DNA from: Agapanthus africanus
Lineage: Eukaryota; Streptophyta; Magnoliopsida; Asparagales; Amaryllidaceae
Direction: 5' to 3'
Length of the DNA stretch: 64,000 nt
Assembly (NCBI GenBank): GCA_030015575.1
Contig: JASDDO010000026.1
Span: 453,941,096 to 454,005,095, forward strand
The notes under the pieces were generated by a model. That model made no database searches and had not been told where the DNA came from. It saw only the letters and a list, made by a program, of their open reading frames with translations. The position numbers and the translations under genes are program-made. How positions within the stretch are numbered: the first letter of the stretch is position 1; each line of letters begins with the position of its first letter. Of the stretch, positions 1 to 10,109 are shown piece after piece.

Positions 1-351
1 GATGTATAGGTACCCCATGAGGACTTCGAGACGACAAGCATGAGCGTGGCGACGTCGGCACCGGCAAGCAAAAAGGTGAGTAGATTTATATCTACGGGGA
101 GAAGTCGGGTGGTTGGCGTATAGCACCCCCGCAAAGTTGTGAGAAATGAGGGGATATTATATATATTTTTATGTGTTAGGGTGCGACATGAACCTTAGCA
201 AGAAAGTTTTAGGAGATTAGAGTTTAGGGTTAGCGAGAATTGAAGAAAGGACTTTAGTCGATTTCTGAGTCACGAAAACCTAGAGTGGAGATTTGCATAC
301 ACGCACATATACATACTCGCATACTATTATTTCTTTATGCATATTGGGGAG

Positions 352-398
<47 letters not shown>
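352..398. repeat. (AT)n microsatellite
   Basis: About 45 bases of alternating A and T inside the G1 LTR. Confidence 0.95.
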
Positions 399-400
<2 letters not shown>

Positions 401-1851
401 TATTCATGTGCTTGGATGATGAGGATATTATATGATACTCGGGAATGAGTCGATATGATCGGGCATGATGCCGTGAGATATTTGATATGTGATCGAGATA
501 TGTCATGGTATTAGTGGATCGTTAGACGACGATACCTTGTGGACGATGATATATATATGATAGTTGACATATGATCGAGATATGAGATGAGATATGTTAT
601 GGTATTCATAATGGATCACCTGGCCGATGTATACTTCTATATGATAATATGTGTTGATGACATCGGATTGTATGAGACTTTAGATCTGTAGCCAGATCAT
701 GATATTGTCGATGACATTAGTAGTGTACTAGACTTAGATCAGTACCCCCTGTTCACGATATGTGATGATAAGGATATCAGATGAGTAATGGGATAAATAT
801 GATATTTAACCCGTAGCCAGATTTAGGATGCCGTACGATAGATTTACCGTACGAGATATGATTATGATGTTAGATCCGCACTCTTGACTCGAGGATGTCA
901 TAATATATATATATTGTATCGTACGTGATACTATGAAGGCGAGATCACCGACTACTAGCTATGTATATAGATCGACTCAGACTTAGGTGAATTCCCTTAC
1001 CCTTTTGACTGGGCTCGAGTCATACACTTTTTCAAAAGTGGAGAATTGTGAGTATTTTAAATACCAAATTGTGTGACTTGTACATTGGGTAGGATTATTT
1101 CTTCAGTGTTGTTGTTATCATATCACTTTCTGTATATTCATGATGTTTCAGCGCATTGCATGCTTATACACATGTTATCTCTAATTATTGTGAAACTATG
1201 CTGTCAGGACACCAGCACCATTACCGATGATGCGTATGCTCCACATACACTTGCTTGCTGGCTCACACACATCTTCATCGGTAATTTCCATGTCACGAAC
1301 ACTTTAGAGAATATTACTCATGGACATAGCTTGTTAACTGATAGTTCGACATGGTATTAGCATACTCATGCTAGTATAGACATTACAATTATTACTTGCT
1401 ACTGCATGCATATTATTACTCACTGTTATACAGTATTATGGAGTTTTATGCCGATATTCACTGTTTACTTGCTATTGATGATTGGATTTCGAATTTTATG
1501 AGATTTTCTGGATTTGGGAGGAAACCGAAAAAACATATATAAACTTCTCTCTCTCTCTCTTTTTAAAATGAAAAGTGCGGTTTTCTCATGATGTATGAGT
1601 CGTCCACCATGACGTTTTCACGGTTATGAGATGGATTTCGAGACCCGATTCGAGGAGTTGGATGAACCATCTGCGGGTACATGGTGGACCCGGTAAGGTA
1701 CCCCGGGGCAAGAAGATCGAGGTGTAGACGATGAGCCTGGCAGGGGCAGACTGCCTACCGGTGATTTTACCTGGCGCGGCGGATATCCGGAGGATACCGT
1801 TCGTGGTCGTATGATTGATGATATGGGCCGATTCGGACTGACAGAGCCCGA

Positions 1852-1916
1852 GGTATTGAGATATTGAGATTTGAGATACAGAGATATTGAGATTTGATAT
1901 TGAGATACTGAGATTT
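1852..1916. repeat. Degenerate tandem repeat, unit about ATTGAGAT
   Basis: Repeated ATTGAGAT/TTTGAGAT units in the G1 LTR, probably slippage-derived. No function is implied. Confidence 0.85.
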
Positions 1917-2921
1917 ATGTTTAGTGTCGATACTTGACACTGATTTCTCTATTGATTTTATTGGTGATACCCGATTGATATACATATAGAAATCTCATTA
2001 AATAATAGAAAACGGTTCTTTAATTCATGATGTACTTGGTTCTCATTATATGCATCTGCATATCATTTTAGTGACATGTTGTTACCTGAGGCACTGACAC
2101 GGGTTCTTGGTATTTCACTATATGGATAGACGTTTACCCCTACCATTATTTATGCTTTAGGCCATATTGTTATTATTTGAGGATTTTACTGATCGTATGA
2201 CCTAGGATTGTGTTATACATGCGATTTCTACTCGTAGATGTTTTCTGCTCACGAGTTGGCAACTCACCCCCGTTGTGCCACAGTTTCTTGCAGGTTTTGC
2301 AGTACAGGTTTTGTTGCGGTTTTGCTGGCACACTGTCTCTTTCGGGTGATTGCTTTGGTAGGTGGGTTCTTTTGCATCAGGACCATCATTGTATATTTGT
2401 TATTTTAGTTGTATCTAGTTAAAATTCCATCAACCAGACTTGTATTATTTGTTAGAGATAGATGACCAGTGTATATTCTTTCGACTTTAGAGTCGCGCTT
2501 GTATTATTATGGTTTCATCTGGTTTTCTTGATGATGTTGGATGTTTATCCTGAGTTGAACCTCGCCTTTCGGCATTGTATATTATATTGTATTGTGTGTT
2601 TTTTTCCGACGATTAACGAAAAGCTAGCTCCCGCTTGGGGATGCCTTTATTCATTATATATGCTTATCAGTGTTGTACCCCGTTCGGGGCCAGTTTTTAC
2701 AAAGGAAACTCTGCCGAAATATTCAGAAATGACTTGATATTTTAAAAACGCATAATTCAGCTTATGTTATTAAAATACTTGCTTTAAATTAGTTTTTCCT
2801 TCACTCTACTGCTTAAATGGTTTTGATTTCTGGGTTTTGGCTTACTTAGATTAGTACGCCTCGAGACGTTTCGTAATTTAAGTGTCGGTCATGTTCCGTA
2901 CTTTTCGGGTCGTGAAAAAGT

Positions 2922-2933
2922 TAGTATCAGAGC
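2922..2933 (+). other. G1 primer binding site, initiator Met-tRNA type (mutated)
   Basis: TTAGTATCAGAGC reads like the standard TGGTATCAGAGC complement of the 3' end of plant initiator Met-tRNA, with one substitution. It lies just inside the LTR end, as expected for a plus-strand element. The intact form stands at the matching place in G2 (42531). Confidence 0.8.
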
Positions 2934-4440
2934 GTTAGGTTTTACCTTCTGAGTGTAGGATGACCCTTGGTTGACGGAGTAGGTAGCTTGAGTAGAGTGG
3001 CGTACCGTACATATGTTCCGCGGCATATTTACGATACGATACTCCGCTAAAGAAGCCTTAGGATGTACATTTCATTGCATAGTATTATATTCTTTCCTAT
3101 GATCTAGAATCATCGATACCGGTTATGGTTTTGTTACCACGGTTGTACGGACACAGAGAGCTACGGCTAGAGTGGCGGTCAGCACGAGCTCGTCACTGAC
3201 GAGGACTGACCAGGGCATGATTCCAGGGACATACGATTTGCATAGATGCGCCGTGTTATTATGTTTTCGCGCCATGAGCGTTTGATGGGTCGCTTTTACG
3301 AGATTTCTCGGACGTGCAGATATGCACCAGAGGATTGGGCTACTGATAGAGGCCAGCCAGAATGTGACGACCATTGATGTATCGCTTATTTATGATGATT
3401 GAGGCACTGTCCAGCGTGCAGATGAATGAGCCATTTGTTGCTACGAACGACGAGATGTTGCCCCAGATGTTGGAGCTATTGTAGTATGAGTTGTACTTAG
3501 AGATATGATAGAAGGTCGCTAGTCACCCGAGGATGAATGACTAGGACATATGGTTCGTTCGCTTACCCCGATGCGAGGTCATCAGATAGTTTGATTCCAG
3601 CTTGAGGAGACTTCACACGTATACGTTGGGAGTCGATAGAGACGATCGAATGTCAGAAACCCATTTTCCAAGTTTAAAGTATTTGAAGAAAACATGCAAG
3701 TAACTCTACGGACCCTCTAGAAGAATGAAACCCTAACTCGACATAATGACCATGTGAAAGCCTTTGAACCTTCGGGTTTGTGGCAGTTCCGCGGTGCCAT
3801 TAATGAGGCTTGGGTTTGCTCTTCTACGGCTGGTCCACCGATGCTGTGGTATGTACTCGATACTATTAAATTGTACCCAAGAAGTTGATCTCTTGGGGGA
3901 TTATGAGGTTTTGACGAATCGATCGAATGGTTCGACTTCATTCAGATGCTATGTGATGGGATGCATTGCATGGGAGACTCCAGATACGAGTATAGCCGTT
4001 GGAGCACAGTCCATGCGCCAGGATAAGACGAGTCCGAAGCAGTCGACATTAGGAAAAGTGGAGTAAGAGGTTCGTACGAGATCTTGATGAGATGACGTTC
4101 CACTTCGCCGACATCAGAGATGTGATACGCATGCAGAGGTGTTGTATATGGATATATCTTCCAGAAGGAGTCACGATGAGTATGCAGCCGTTCTAGATCC
4201 AGAAATAGATGTAGTAAAGGGTGATAACTTCCGGGCAGTTCGGCAGGAACGAGATTTGGGAGAGACTTCGACAGGACCTTTCTGGAATAAAGTACGAGAA
4301 GACTTGGACCCAGGAGTGGTCATATTGTGTACACCAAGTAAGCCAGAGTCCGGCATCGTCGACGAGACATGTTATGAGTGACCACGACAGTGGGCCAGAG
4401 ATTCTTAGAGGATGTACTTGAGAGGGACTATTCCGCCATA
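2934..4440 (+). pseudogene. G1 gag region, heavily decayed
   Basis: The stretch just after the primer site is where gag lies in Ty3/gypsy elements. The opening bases after the primer site (CGTTAGGTTTTACCTTC, then GTGTAGGATGACC) match the same place in G2. A piece around 3175-3210 resembles the G2 gag start near a GACTGACCAGG motif. Around 3770-3830 one frame reads an F-x-P-x-x-x-x-x-F-R-G-A stretch followed by A-W, reminiscent of the gag core in this superfamily, but stops break every frame and the longest frame is only about 100 codons. Assignment is by position and partial similarity to G2; it is a relic and not a working gene. Confidence 0.55.
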
Positions 4441-5260
4441 TTTGATTTCGATATTTTTGGGCGATCTACTCGCATGATTCAGTTTTGATGACCGAGTTTC
4501 ATGATATTTGTTTTCGTGCACCATGGTTGCACCTACTTGGTATTTACAGTTTGTGCACAGATATTGCACTGATATCATTTTGTGCCTTGGCTGCAAATGT
4601 TTATGATTTCATGGATTCCATACAGTTGAGTTGATTTTGTGCTTATGATAGGCACACGATTTGGTTTTTGCACTCAGTATAGTTCATATATGCTTGCAGT
4701 GCATTGATATGTATTTTGTGCACTGCAGTTGCACAGGACTTCGATTTGACGTTATTTGAGATATTGATTTTGATTTCATGCCTAGGGCATGCATATGATT
4801 TGACTTATGCTTTCGGCATAGATTTCGTGCACTTTTAGTGTTTTGATTAGATTTTGTGCACGCGGTTGCACATGGTTATGAGATTATATACCACGGTATA
4901 CTGGATTTGGATTTGAGATGTGTTGTATACCGTCGATTTCGATTATGATACTCGATATTTGTTTTGTGCACCTTGTGCACCTGATTTGGATTTTGCGCAT
5001 ATTGGGCGCATGATATGAGATGCGATTTTGGGGCACACCAGATGCACTAAATCGAGATTCTTTGTGCATATTAGATGCACCTGATATTGTTGTCAGGCAC
5101 ACTGTTTCCTCTGACAGGTGTTTCATGCACACCCGTTGCGCTTAGATGTTGTTTCTGTGCACACGTATGACACATTCATAGATTTTGATTTCCGTGCGCA
5201 CCGGACGCACGTAGCATTCATATGCATATTTTGGGATTGATTTCTTATAGAGCAGTACGT
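4440..5260. repeat. Array of short imperfect stem-loops with GTGCAC-type arms (within G1)
   Basis: Short inverted pairs recur every 40-70 bases, usually after a TTTTG run: GTGCACCATGGTTGCAC near 4516, GTGCACGCGGTTGCAC near 4856, GTGCACCTTGTGCAC near 4966, GCGCATATTGGGCGCA near 4995, and a GTGCGCAC...GCAC pair near 5194. Other units use GGCAT/ATGCC and GTATAC arms. No ORF of note runs through. It sits between the decayed gag and the end of the recognisable G1 sequence. Confidence 0.6.
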
Positions 5261-5476
5261 TTTTATGATATTTACTATTGATATAGTAGCTGGGAAGGAC
5301 TAGTCAGAGGAAAGTACCTGGATATATTTTGCATGCATTGATAATTATCGAAGGTATTTCCAAAAAGGGAGCTATAGTCTCAGTATTTACCTACGTGTCT
5401 GAGATGACACGAAACGTTTAAAACAAGGAACCCTTCTAAATTGTTTTCAAAACGGCGGGACGAAATATTAAACAAA

Positions 5477-5521
<45 letters not shown>

Positions 5522-5821
5522 TTTTCATACTAGAGACGTCCGCCACTGTGCAGTGTTATGCGCATCGTACAACGACTTGAATGGTTTGGTATGCATTTCC
5601 TACAGATGTTTACATGTATAGATTTGATGTTTACATGTATAGTTTTGATGTATATCATATTGGTTTGTTTTGGATTTGACATTTGTGTCTTCACCATAAC
5701 TCCGATGATTGCGGGATGCTTGACGGAGTGTTGTTTTTGAAATTATCTGCTCATTGTTCATGTGCATGCATTGCGCTATGATGCGTTTTATGTATTTATG
5801 ATTTCGGAGCCCCGACGACCG
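5261..5821 (+). other. Unassigned tail of G1 with an AT microsatellite
   Basis: No coding frame longer than 60 codons. 5479-5517 is an (AT)n run. The remainder shows no similarity I can recognise to the other elements in the window. The right boundary is the abrupt junction with element C at about 5822. Confidence 0.5.
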
Positions 5822-5903
5822 GATCTTAGTATAGGAATTTCACTTCCTACTGTTTGACAACCAAAGTATAACCGATCGTAGTATAGGAATTTCACTTCCT
5901 ACT
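5822..5903. repeat. Junction duplication: two 30-bp copies 52 bp apart
   Basis: 5822-5851 and 5874-5903 are the same 30 bases with one mismatch (core TAGTATAGGAATTTCACTTC). In the related element B the sequence occurs once (about 29278-29312, other strand), so the second copy is new. It lies exactly where C sequence begins next to G1. Confidence 0.85.
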
Positions 5904-7100
5904 ATGTGTATGTCATCCACATACCAGGACATCACACCCTACTACCATCTTAACAGATCCATCTCCTTTTCTGACGAAGTCAAAGTCCATGACTGTCACA
6001 TCAAAAATAGATGATCTATCTCCGCTATATCTGCTTTAGTCTATAAATAGACACAAGCTACTTGTCCATTACGTTTCCGCTGCTCCCACTGACTACGACA
6101 ACCCTCTGGAAGAGTCATGTACACGTGCACTTCTAAAGCTAGTTTAGAACGACGCTATACTCATCCTCCTACCGGGTCTCATAGCCTGGAACAACAGTAG
6201 TGTCAAGTCTGGGTAAACAAGAATCTCCTTGTCACCGTCTTTGAGCATACCGAAGTACCTTTCGAGTGCTTGAGGTTACCCACCATATCTGCGGAGTGGC
6301 TAATGGAATGTTAAACCTGATTGAATCTTTAGGTTCTTATTAAATTTTCAGTAATCGTCTGCGGTTCTGGAATCACTTCCAGTTCTACAATACTCCCACT
6401 ACCGTTTTCTGAAAAAATCTATTTTTATTAAAACCGTGGCGAGTCAAGAACAATATCACTATTGATCTTCCAGATGGTAGAAAGTTAACCCTCGTCATAT
6501 CCCGGGTCAACCCAAAAACAGCCATTACAAAAACGTGCCTTGAGTTATCCAGAGTCTGGTTTTAAGCATAAGCCGGACAACTCCATATACCTTAACATCG
6601 TTAAGATATGAGCCATTCTATATCTAATATAGAAACAGAGGCACTGATTTAATTGGAACCAGATTCAAATCATGAAGCTATCTCCAGTGCATGTCAACTA
6701 AATGGAGAGAGGCCGATCAGCATCACTAAACTTAGGAGTGCATCCAAACATGAGTAACCTGAAAGAGAAACAAGTTTCTCAAAACCATTACTATCAACTG
6801 AATACCATACACAAGTATCTACATCTTCGATTACCTTAAAGAATCATGATACTTGCAACACGTGGTTCTCTGCTTTACTCTTATACCTATAAATTCTCAA
6901 AACTTAGACCTTGTATTTCTACGAAACACTTGTCTAAAACTAGAGAAGTCACAAGTAAACAAAATATAGTACGAGGACCAACCCCTCTGTCCTAATAGAC
7001 ACTGGACAACATACAATACTTTGTATAAGTCCACTGAGTTTAATAACTCAAACCTTGTGCGTCGTAGGTTGAAAACTGTACTATGGTTATGAAGAATTAC
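5822..7100 (-). pseudogene. Element C pol relic (integrase to RT), decayed
   Basis: On the minus strand this is the counterpart of B 28195-29310. The C-terminal integrase block, the acidic linker and the start of RT up to the YVDD neighbourhood can be followed by alignment with B and with the intact pol of A (15205-18450). All frames are interrupted and no ORF above 60 codons follows the pol frame. The RT C-terminus and RNase H are lost at the left junction. It is a broken remnant of copia pol whose decay pattern is shared with B. Confidence 0.6.
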
Positions 7101-7559
7101 ACCGCTGTTGAATGCTCCTTACCTAATTATCAACTGATATAGGTAAATGTCATGGACATAATTTCAAAAAGTTATATCTCACTTTATAAAAATAAACGTA
7201 CAGATATATCAGTTTGAAATTGGTGCATAACAATGGATATTCAAAACCAAATATTTGTCGTCCGGCAAAAACCCAGGCGATTTCCTCAAATATCACCAAT
7301 TACAACGAATCCCGATATAATGAGGATGATCACCTAATTCCCAATAACTTACTCCCACTCATCATCTGTAAAACCATACAGATATGAGAATCAAACCTGG
7401 TAAATACATACCCTGGAGTAAGGGCTAATTGGGAAATCAGTTTTCTTTTAACAATACATAGTGAAACTGAAACATGTAAATGTTTCGAAGGGGTATCCGG
7501 GTATTTCTAGTAATGCTTCTTCCATTATCAGATTCATAACTGTAACCGTTTATTTCTTT

Positions 7560-8340
7560 GCCATCTCTTCAAATCCCTTTATATGTCTTTAGTCATTACT
7601 TTCTGTACACCACCTTTAGGCCAAATGGTTTTCTTCCTTCCTTACCATTCGGCACCCGCCTATAGTTTGGAAGAAGACTATCCAATAAGCATAATGGGTG
7701 TACTCTCCTAATCCTTGGAGCACTCGCAACGTGAGAGAAGGTAAAGATAAAAGACAACTGAATAAACCTTATTCCTATTTCTCCTGAACCAGAGTCCATC
7801 CCCGAACAGGAACAAGTTTCTTCGAGTTTGTATATAACCATACGATGGAGTATCCAATAACTGTGGATCTTCGTAGTGATACGGAGTGTTCTGGAGAAAT
7901 ACAAGGGTGAAATAGGAGTGGTGATGAAATACTTGGTTTGGTCATGAATGATAGCAGTCGCAATTTACTTTGCCCTCTTACTAATCCCTTTATATGTCTT
8001 TACTTATTACCTTCTGTACACCACACTTAGGCTAATCGGTTTTCTTCATTCCCTACCTTTCGACACCTGCCTATGGTTTGGAAGAAGACAATCCAATTAG
8101 CGTAATTGGTGTACCCTCTCTTAATCTTAGGAGCCCTCACAACCTCAGAGAAGGTAAAAAGAAAAGACAACTGAATAGTCCTATTCTATCTCTCCAGAAC
8201 CATAATCCATCCTCGAAAGTTCTTTCGAGTTCGTATATAACCATATGATGGATTTATCCAATGGAAGTGGATGTTCGTAGTGATACGGGTGTTCTGGAGA
8301 AATACAAAGGGTAAAAGAAGGAGTGGCAATGATGTATGCA
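7560..8340 (-). repeat. Tandem duplication inside C, two units of about 370-400 bp
   Basis: The block at about 7571-7970 and the block at about 7975-8340 share the phrases CCCTTTATATGTCTTTA, the TTTGGAAGAAGAC motif, the AAAAGACAACTGAATA motif and the run ending in TTCTGGAGAAATACAA. The same duplication occurs in B (27165-27850), so it predates the split of the two copies. ORFs of 62-102 codons in this stretch have no recognisable motifs. Confidence 0.75.
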
Positions 8341-8424
8341 ACTCAGACAATCCAAAAACAGTGTTTTAAGAAGGTTCGGTTAACTCGGTCACTGAGTCAA
8401 AGTCAAGGGGTCGGGCCATGGTCG

Positions 8425-8448
8425 CTGTCAAAGAGAGAGAGAAAAGAA
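8425..8448 (-). promoter_or_regulatory. Polypyrimidine-CAG tract in element C (possible splice acceptor)
   Basis: On the minus strand a CT-rich run ends in CAG followed by CGACC. Elements A (15144-15168) and B (27055-27076) have the same arrangement at the same place. It looks like a plant 3' splice site; use is inferred only. Confidence 0.4.
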
Positions 8449-8735
8449 ACACTTTGTGTGCACTCTAACCTAGATCAGAATGGTCATCAATTTATCTAAT
8501 CAGGAAACCTCCTACTGTACCGTCAAATTCTCCTCCAAACGTGAAAGAAGAATTAGTCGGGATCACCCGAGGAGTAAACCAACTCATCAGTGGGAATCGG
8601 GATCCAACTATCATCGCATGATAACGTGATGGAAACCATTCACGTTATCACACTCTAGAAGGTATGCGCATATCTGGCAAGTTTCAGTTTCTTTAGAAAC
8701 TCCCGATGTGTATTTTTACCCCAAGCGGCTTATGA

Positions 8736-8927
8736 CCTTGGCTAGGTCAACAAACCATAAACCGCTAGTCAAGTTCAACCCGTCATTATCCTGGATTGCA
8801 TTAAACCCACTCGTAAGTGCCCTTGACTAGGTCAACAAGGCCGTACGACTGTCCTAACCAATCCCATTTATGCAACAAACAAGCACCACTTAGCTACCGA
8901 ACACTACGTCTTGACTAGGTCAACAAA
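8736..8927 (-). promoter_or_regulatory. Element C leader triad: three copies of TTGTTGACCTAGTCAAG
   Basis: On the minus strand the box occurs at 8910-8927, 8821-8838 and 8736-8754 (the last with GCC in place of GTC). Flanks match those of the A and B triads: TAGTGT..CGGTAGCTA after copy 1, GTGGGTTTAAT after copy 2, GGGGTAAAAAT after copy 3. The box itself differs from that of A and B. Confidence 0.8.
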
Positions 8928-9066
8928 CGCAACACGGATACTAAATAATACTCATAAGAAACGACGGAGGGCTACGACTGGTTTTTGGCGAAAAACTATT
9001 AACGTAATGAACTTGATATCGTTGAAGGAACTGCATAGCTTTTATAAATATATAGTGGCGAAAACC

Positions 9067-9302
9067 TTTGCTAAAGAGGTCACTCCAGGTGAAGGGATCT
9101 CGGCTCTTTCCCCGTAGAATGAGGTGCAGGATATTCTCACTGAATACCGCGATGCAAAGCAAAAAATAATCGACTATAGTGAAGTTATTACCCTGATGCA
9201 AACTTCTGTCCAAGGGGTCACTCCCGATGAAGGGATCTTGGCCCTTGCCTCGTCGAATGAGGTGCTAGATATTCATAACCGAATACCACTGTGCAAAACA
9301 AA
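9067..9302 (-). repeat. Element C leader direct repeats (two units of about 95 bp)
   Basis: 9067-9162 and 9202-9302 are two copies of a unit that on the minus strand runs from TTTGCAT/C..GCGGTATTC through CCTCATTC.ACGAGG and CCCTTCACC..GAGTGAC to TTTAGCAAA. Each holds small hairpins. The same pair occurs in A (14142-14379) and B (26197-26428). Confidence 0.8.
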
Positions 9303-10109
9303 AAAGAACGACCTTGTAATAACAGCTTTTTAAAAACTGTTCCAACAACATCGAACAGGTTTATTTTTCTTGCATTGATCCGAATCAACCCAGTCCCATC
9401 AATTAATCACACCAGAAAATAACGAAAATAAAATGTACGTATATGCCATCCGCATTCGCCACTGGGTCCCGTCATCACCCGTCAGGTTACTTAACTAACG
9501 ACAGAGCGGAGACTGGACTAGTGCGGATGTAAAACATATACAACATCTACTGGTATATATATCAATATACAATAATCGCTCCAGGCGTGATAAATGCAAC
9601 ATCACAAAAAAATAATAAGCATCACAGAACAATACAGATATTTGGGAGCCCCGGGTTTCCTTTGAGCTGCAACTGAAACCCGACATTCCCCTGCTCGTGT
9701 GGATATCCTGTGCAATGAAACCTAGACCCCTACGAGTGCGGCAAGTTACCCGCCAAAACCTAAAGCGAGGCAGCCCCCTTCAGTAATGTGAATGGACCAC
9801 ACAGCACTTCACGGAATCCGGTAACTTGAGCACCCCACCTTGGGTCAACCTGTACCCCCTACGAGTGCGGCGAACAGCCTGCCAATTCTAGAGTGAAGCC
9901 CCCTCCGTCTCAAAGCCATGAGATGCGGTCCTGTTGCCCTCTAAAACCAGGCTACCCGTGCACTCCACCGCGGGGTAATCCTAGTACAGAAAGTAAAATA
10001 TGTACAACGGGTACATCGACCTCAACCCGGTCGTGCCCCAAAAGAATAATATACAAACAGGAAGTGACGGCAGTCCACATGTCGGACGCTCGCCCTGCAA
10101 TATCAAATG
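9303..10109 (-). other. Element C leader, distal part; no gene seen
   Basis: Matches the B leader (about 25395-26100) on the other strand, including the GC-rich CCGCACTCGTAGGGG and ACCCGCGCTAG motifs. Several 60-127 codon frames here are not conserved as proteins between the copies. The last five bases AAATG (10105-10109) are the target duplication of element A. Confidence 0.7.
10105..10109. repeat. Left target-site duplication of element A (AAATG)
   Basis: AAATG here and AAATG at 20685-20689 flank the element. The C leader reads continuously across the gap when compared with B. Confidence 0.9.

Larger units (their letters stand above)
1..2916 (+). repeat. G1: partial 5' LTR of an old Ty3/gypsy element (left end outside window)
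   Basis: The right end of this stretch matches the end of the G2 LTR at 42333-42526: both have the same run ending in GGGTCGTGA, followed a few bases later by a Met-tRNA type primer site. Further shared blocks are the GGTGAGTAGATTT motif (85-97 here, about 32398 in G2) and the AACTCACCCCCGTTGTG motif (about 2261 here, about 34432 in G2). The terminal CA is mutated to AA. All ORFs of 60-95 codons here are short, lie in different frames and have no family features, so I read the whole stretch as LTR. It contains an AT microsatellite and other simple repeats listed separately. Family and extent are by comparison with G2; the start of the LTR lies before the window. Confidence 0.75.
5822..10109 (-). 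mobile_element. Element C, main part: non-autonomous copia-type LTR element, minus strand, truncated on the left
   Basis: Read on the minus strand this matches element B from its leader (about 25395 on) through its decayed pol to about 29310. Shared pieces include the polypyrimidine-AG tract (C 8425-8448, B 27055-27076), the internal tandem duplication (C about 7560-8340, B about 27165-27850), and the decayed integrase/RT stretch. Its 3' part with polypurine tract and 3' LTR is missing, cut at 5822. Its leader is broken at 10109 by the insertion of element A and resumes at 20685. Confidence 0.8.

Noticed and set aside
1073..1360. 95-codon frame in the first kilobases
   Set aside because: In the G1 LTR; no matching frame in the G2 LTR and composition like random AT-rich DNA.
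8736..8927. Regularly spaced short repeats, CRISPR-like
   Set aside because: Only three copies, spaced 85-96 bp, in a plant retrotransposon leader; homologous spacers in A and B.
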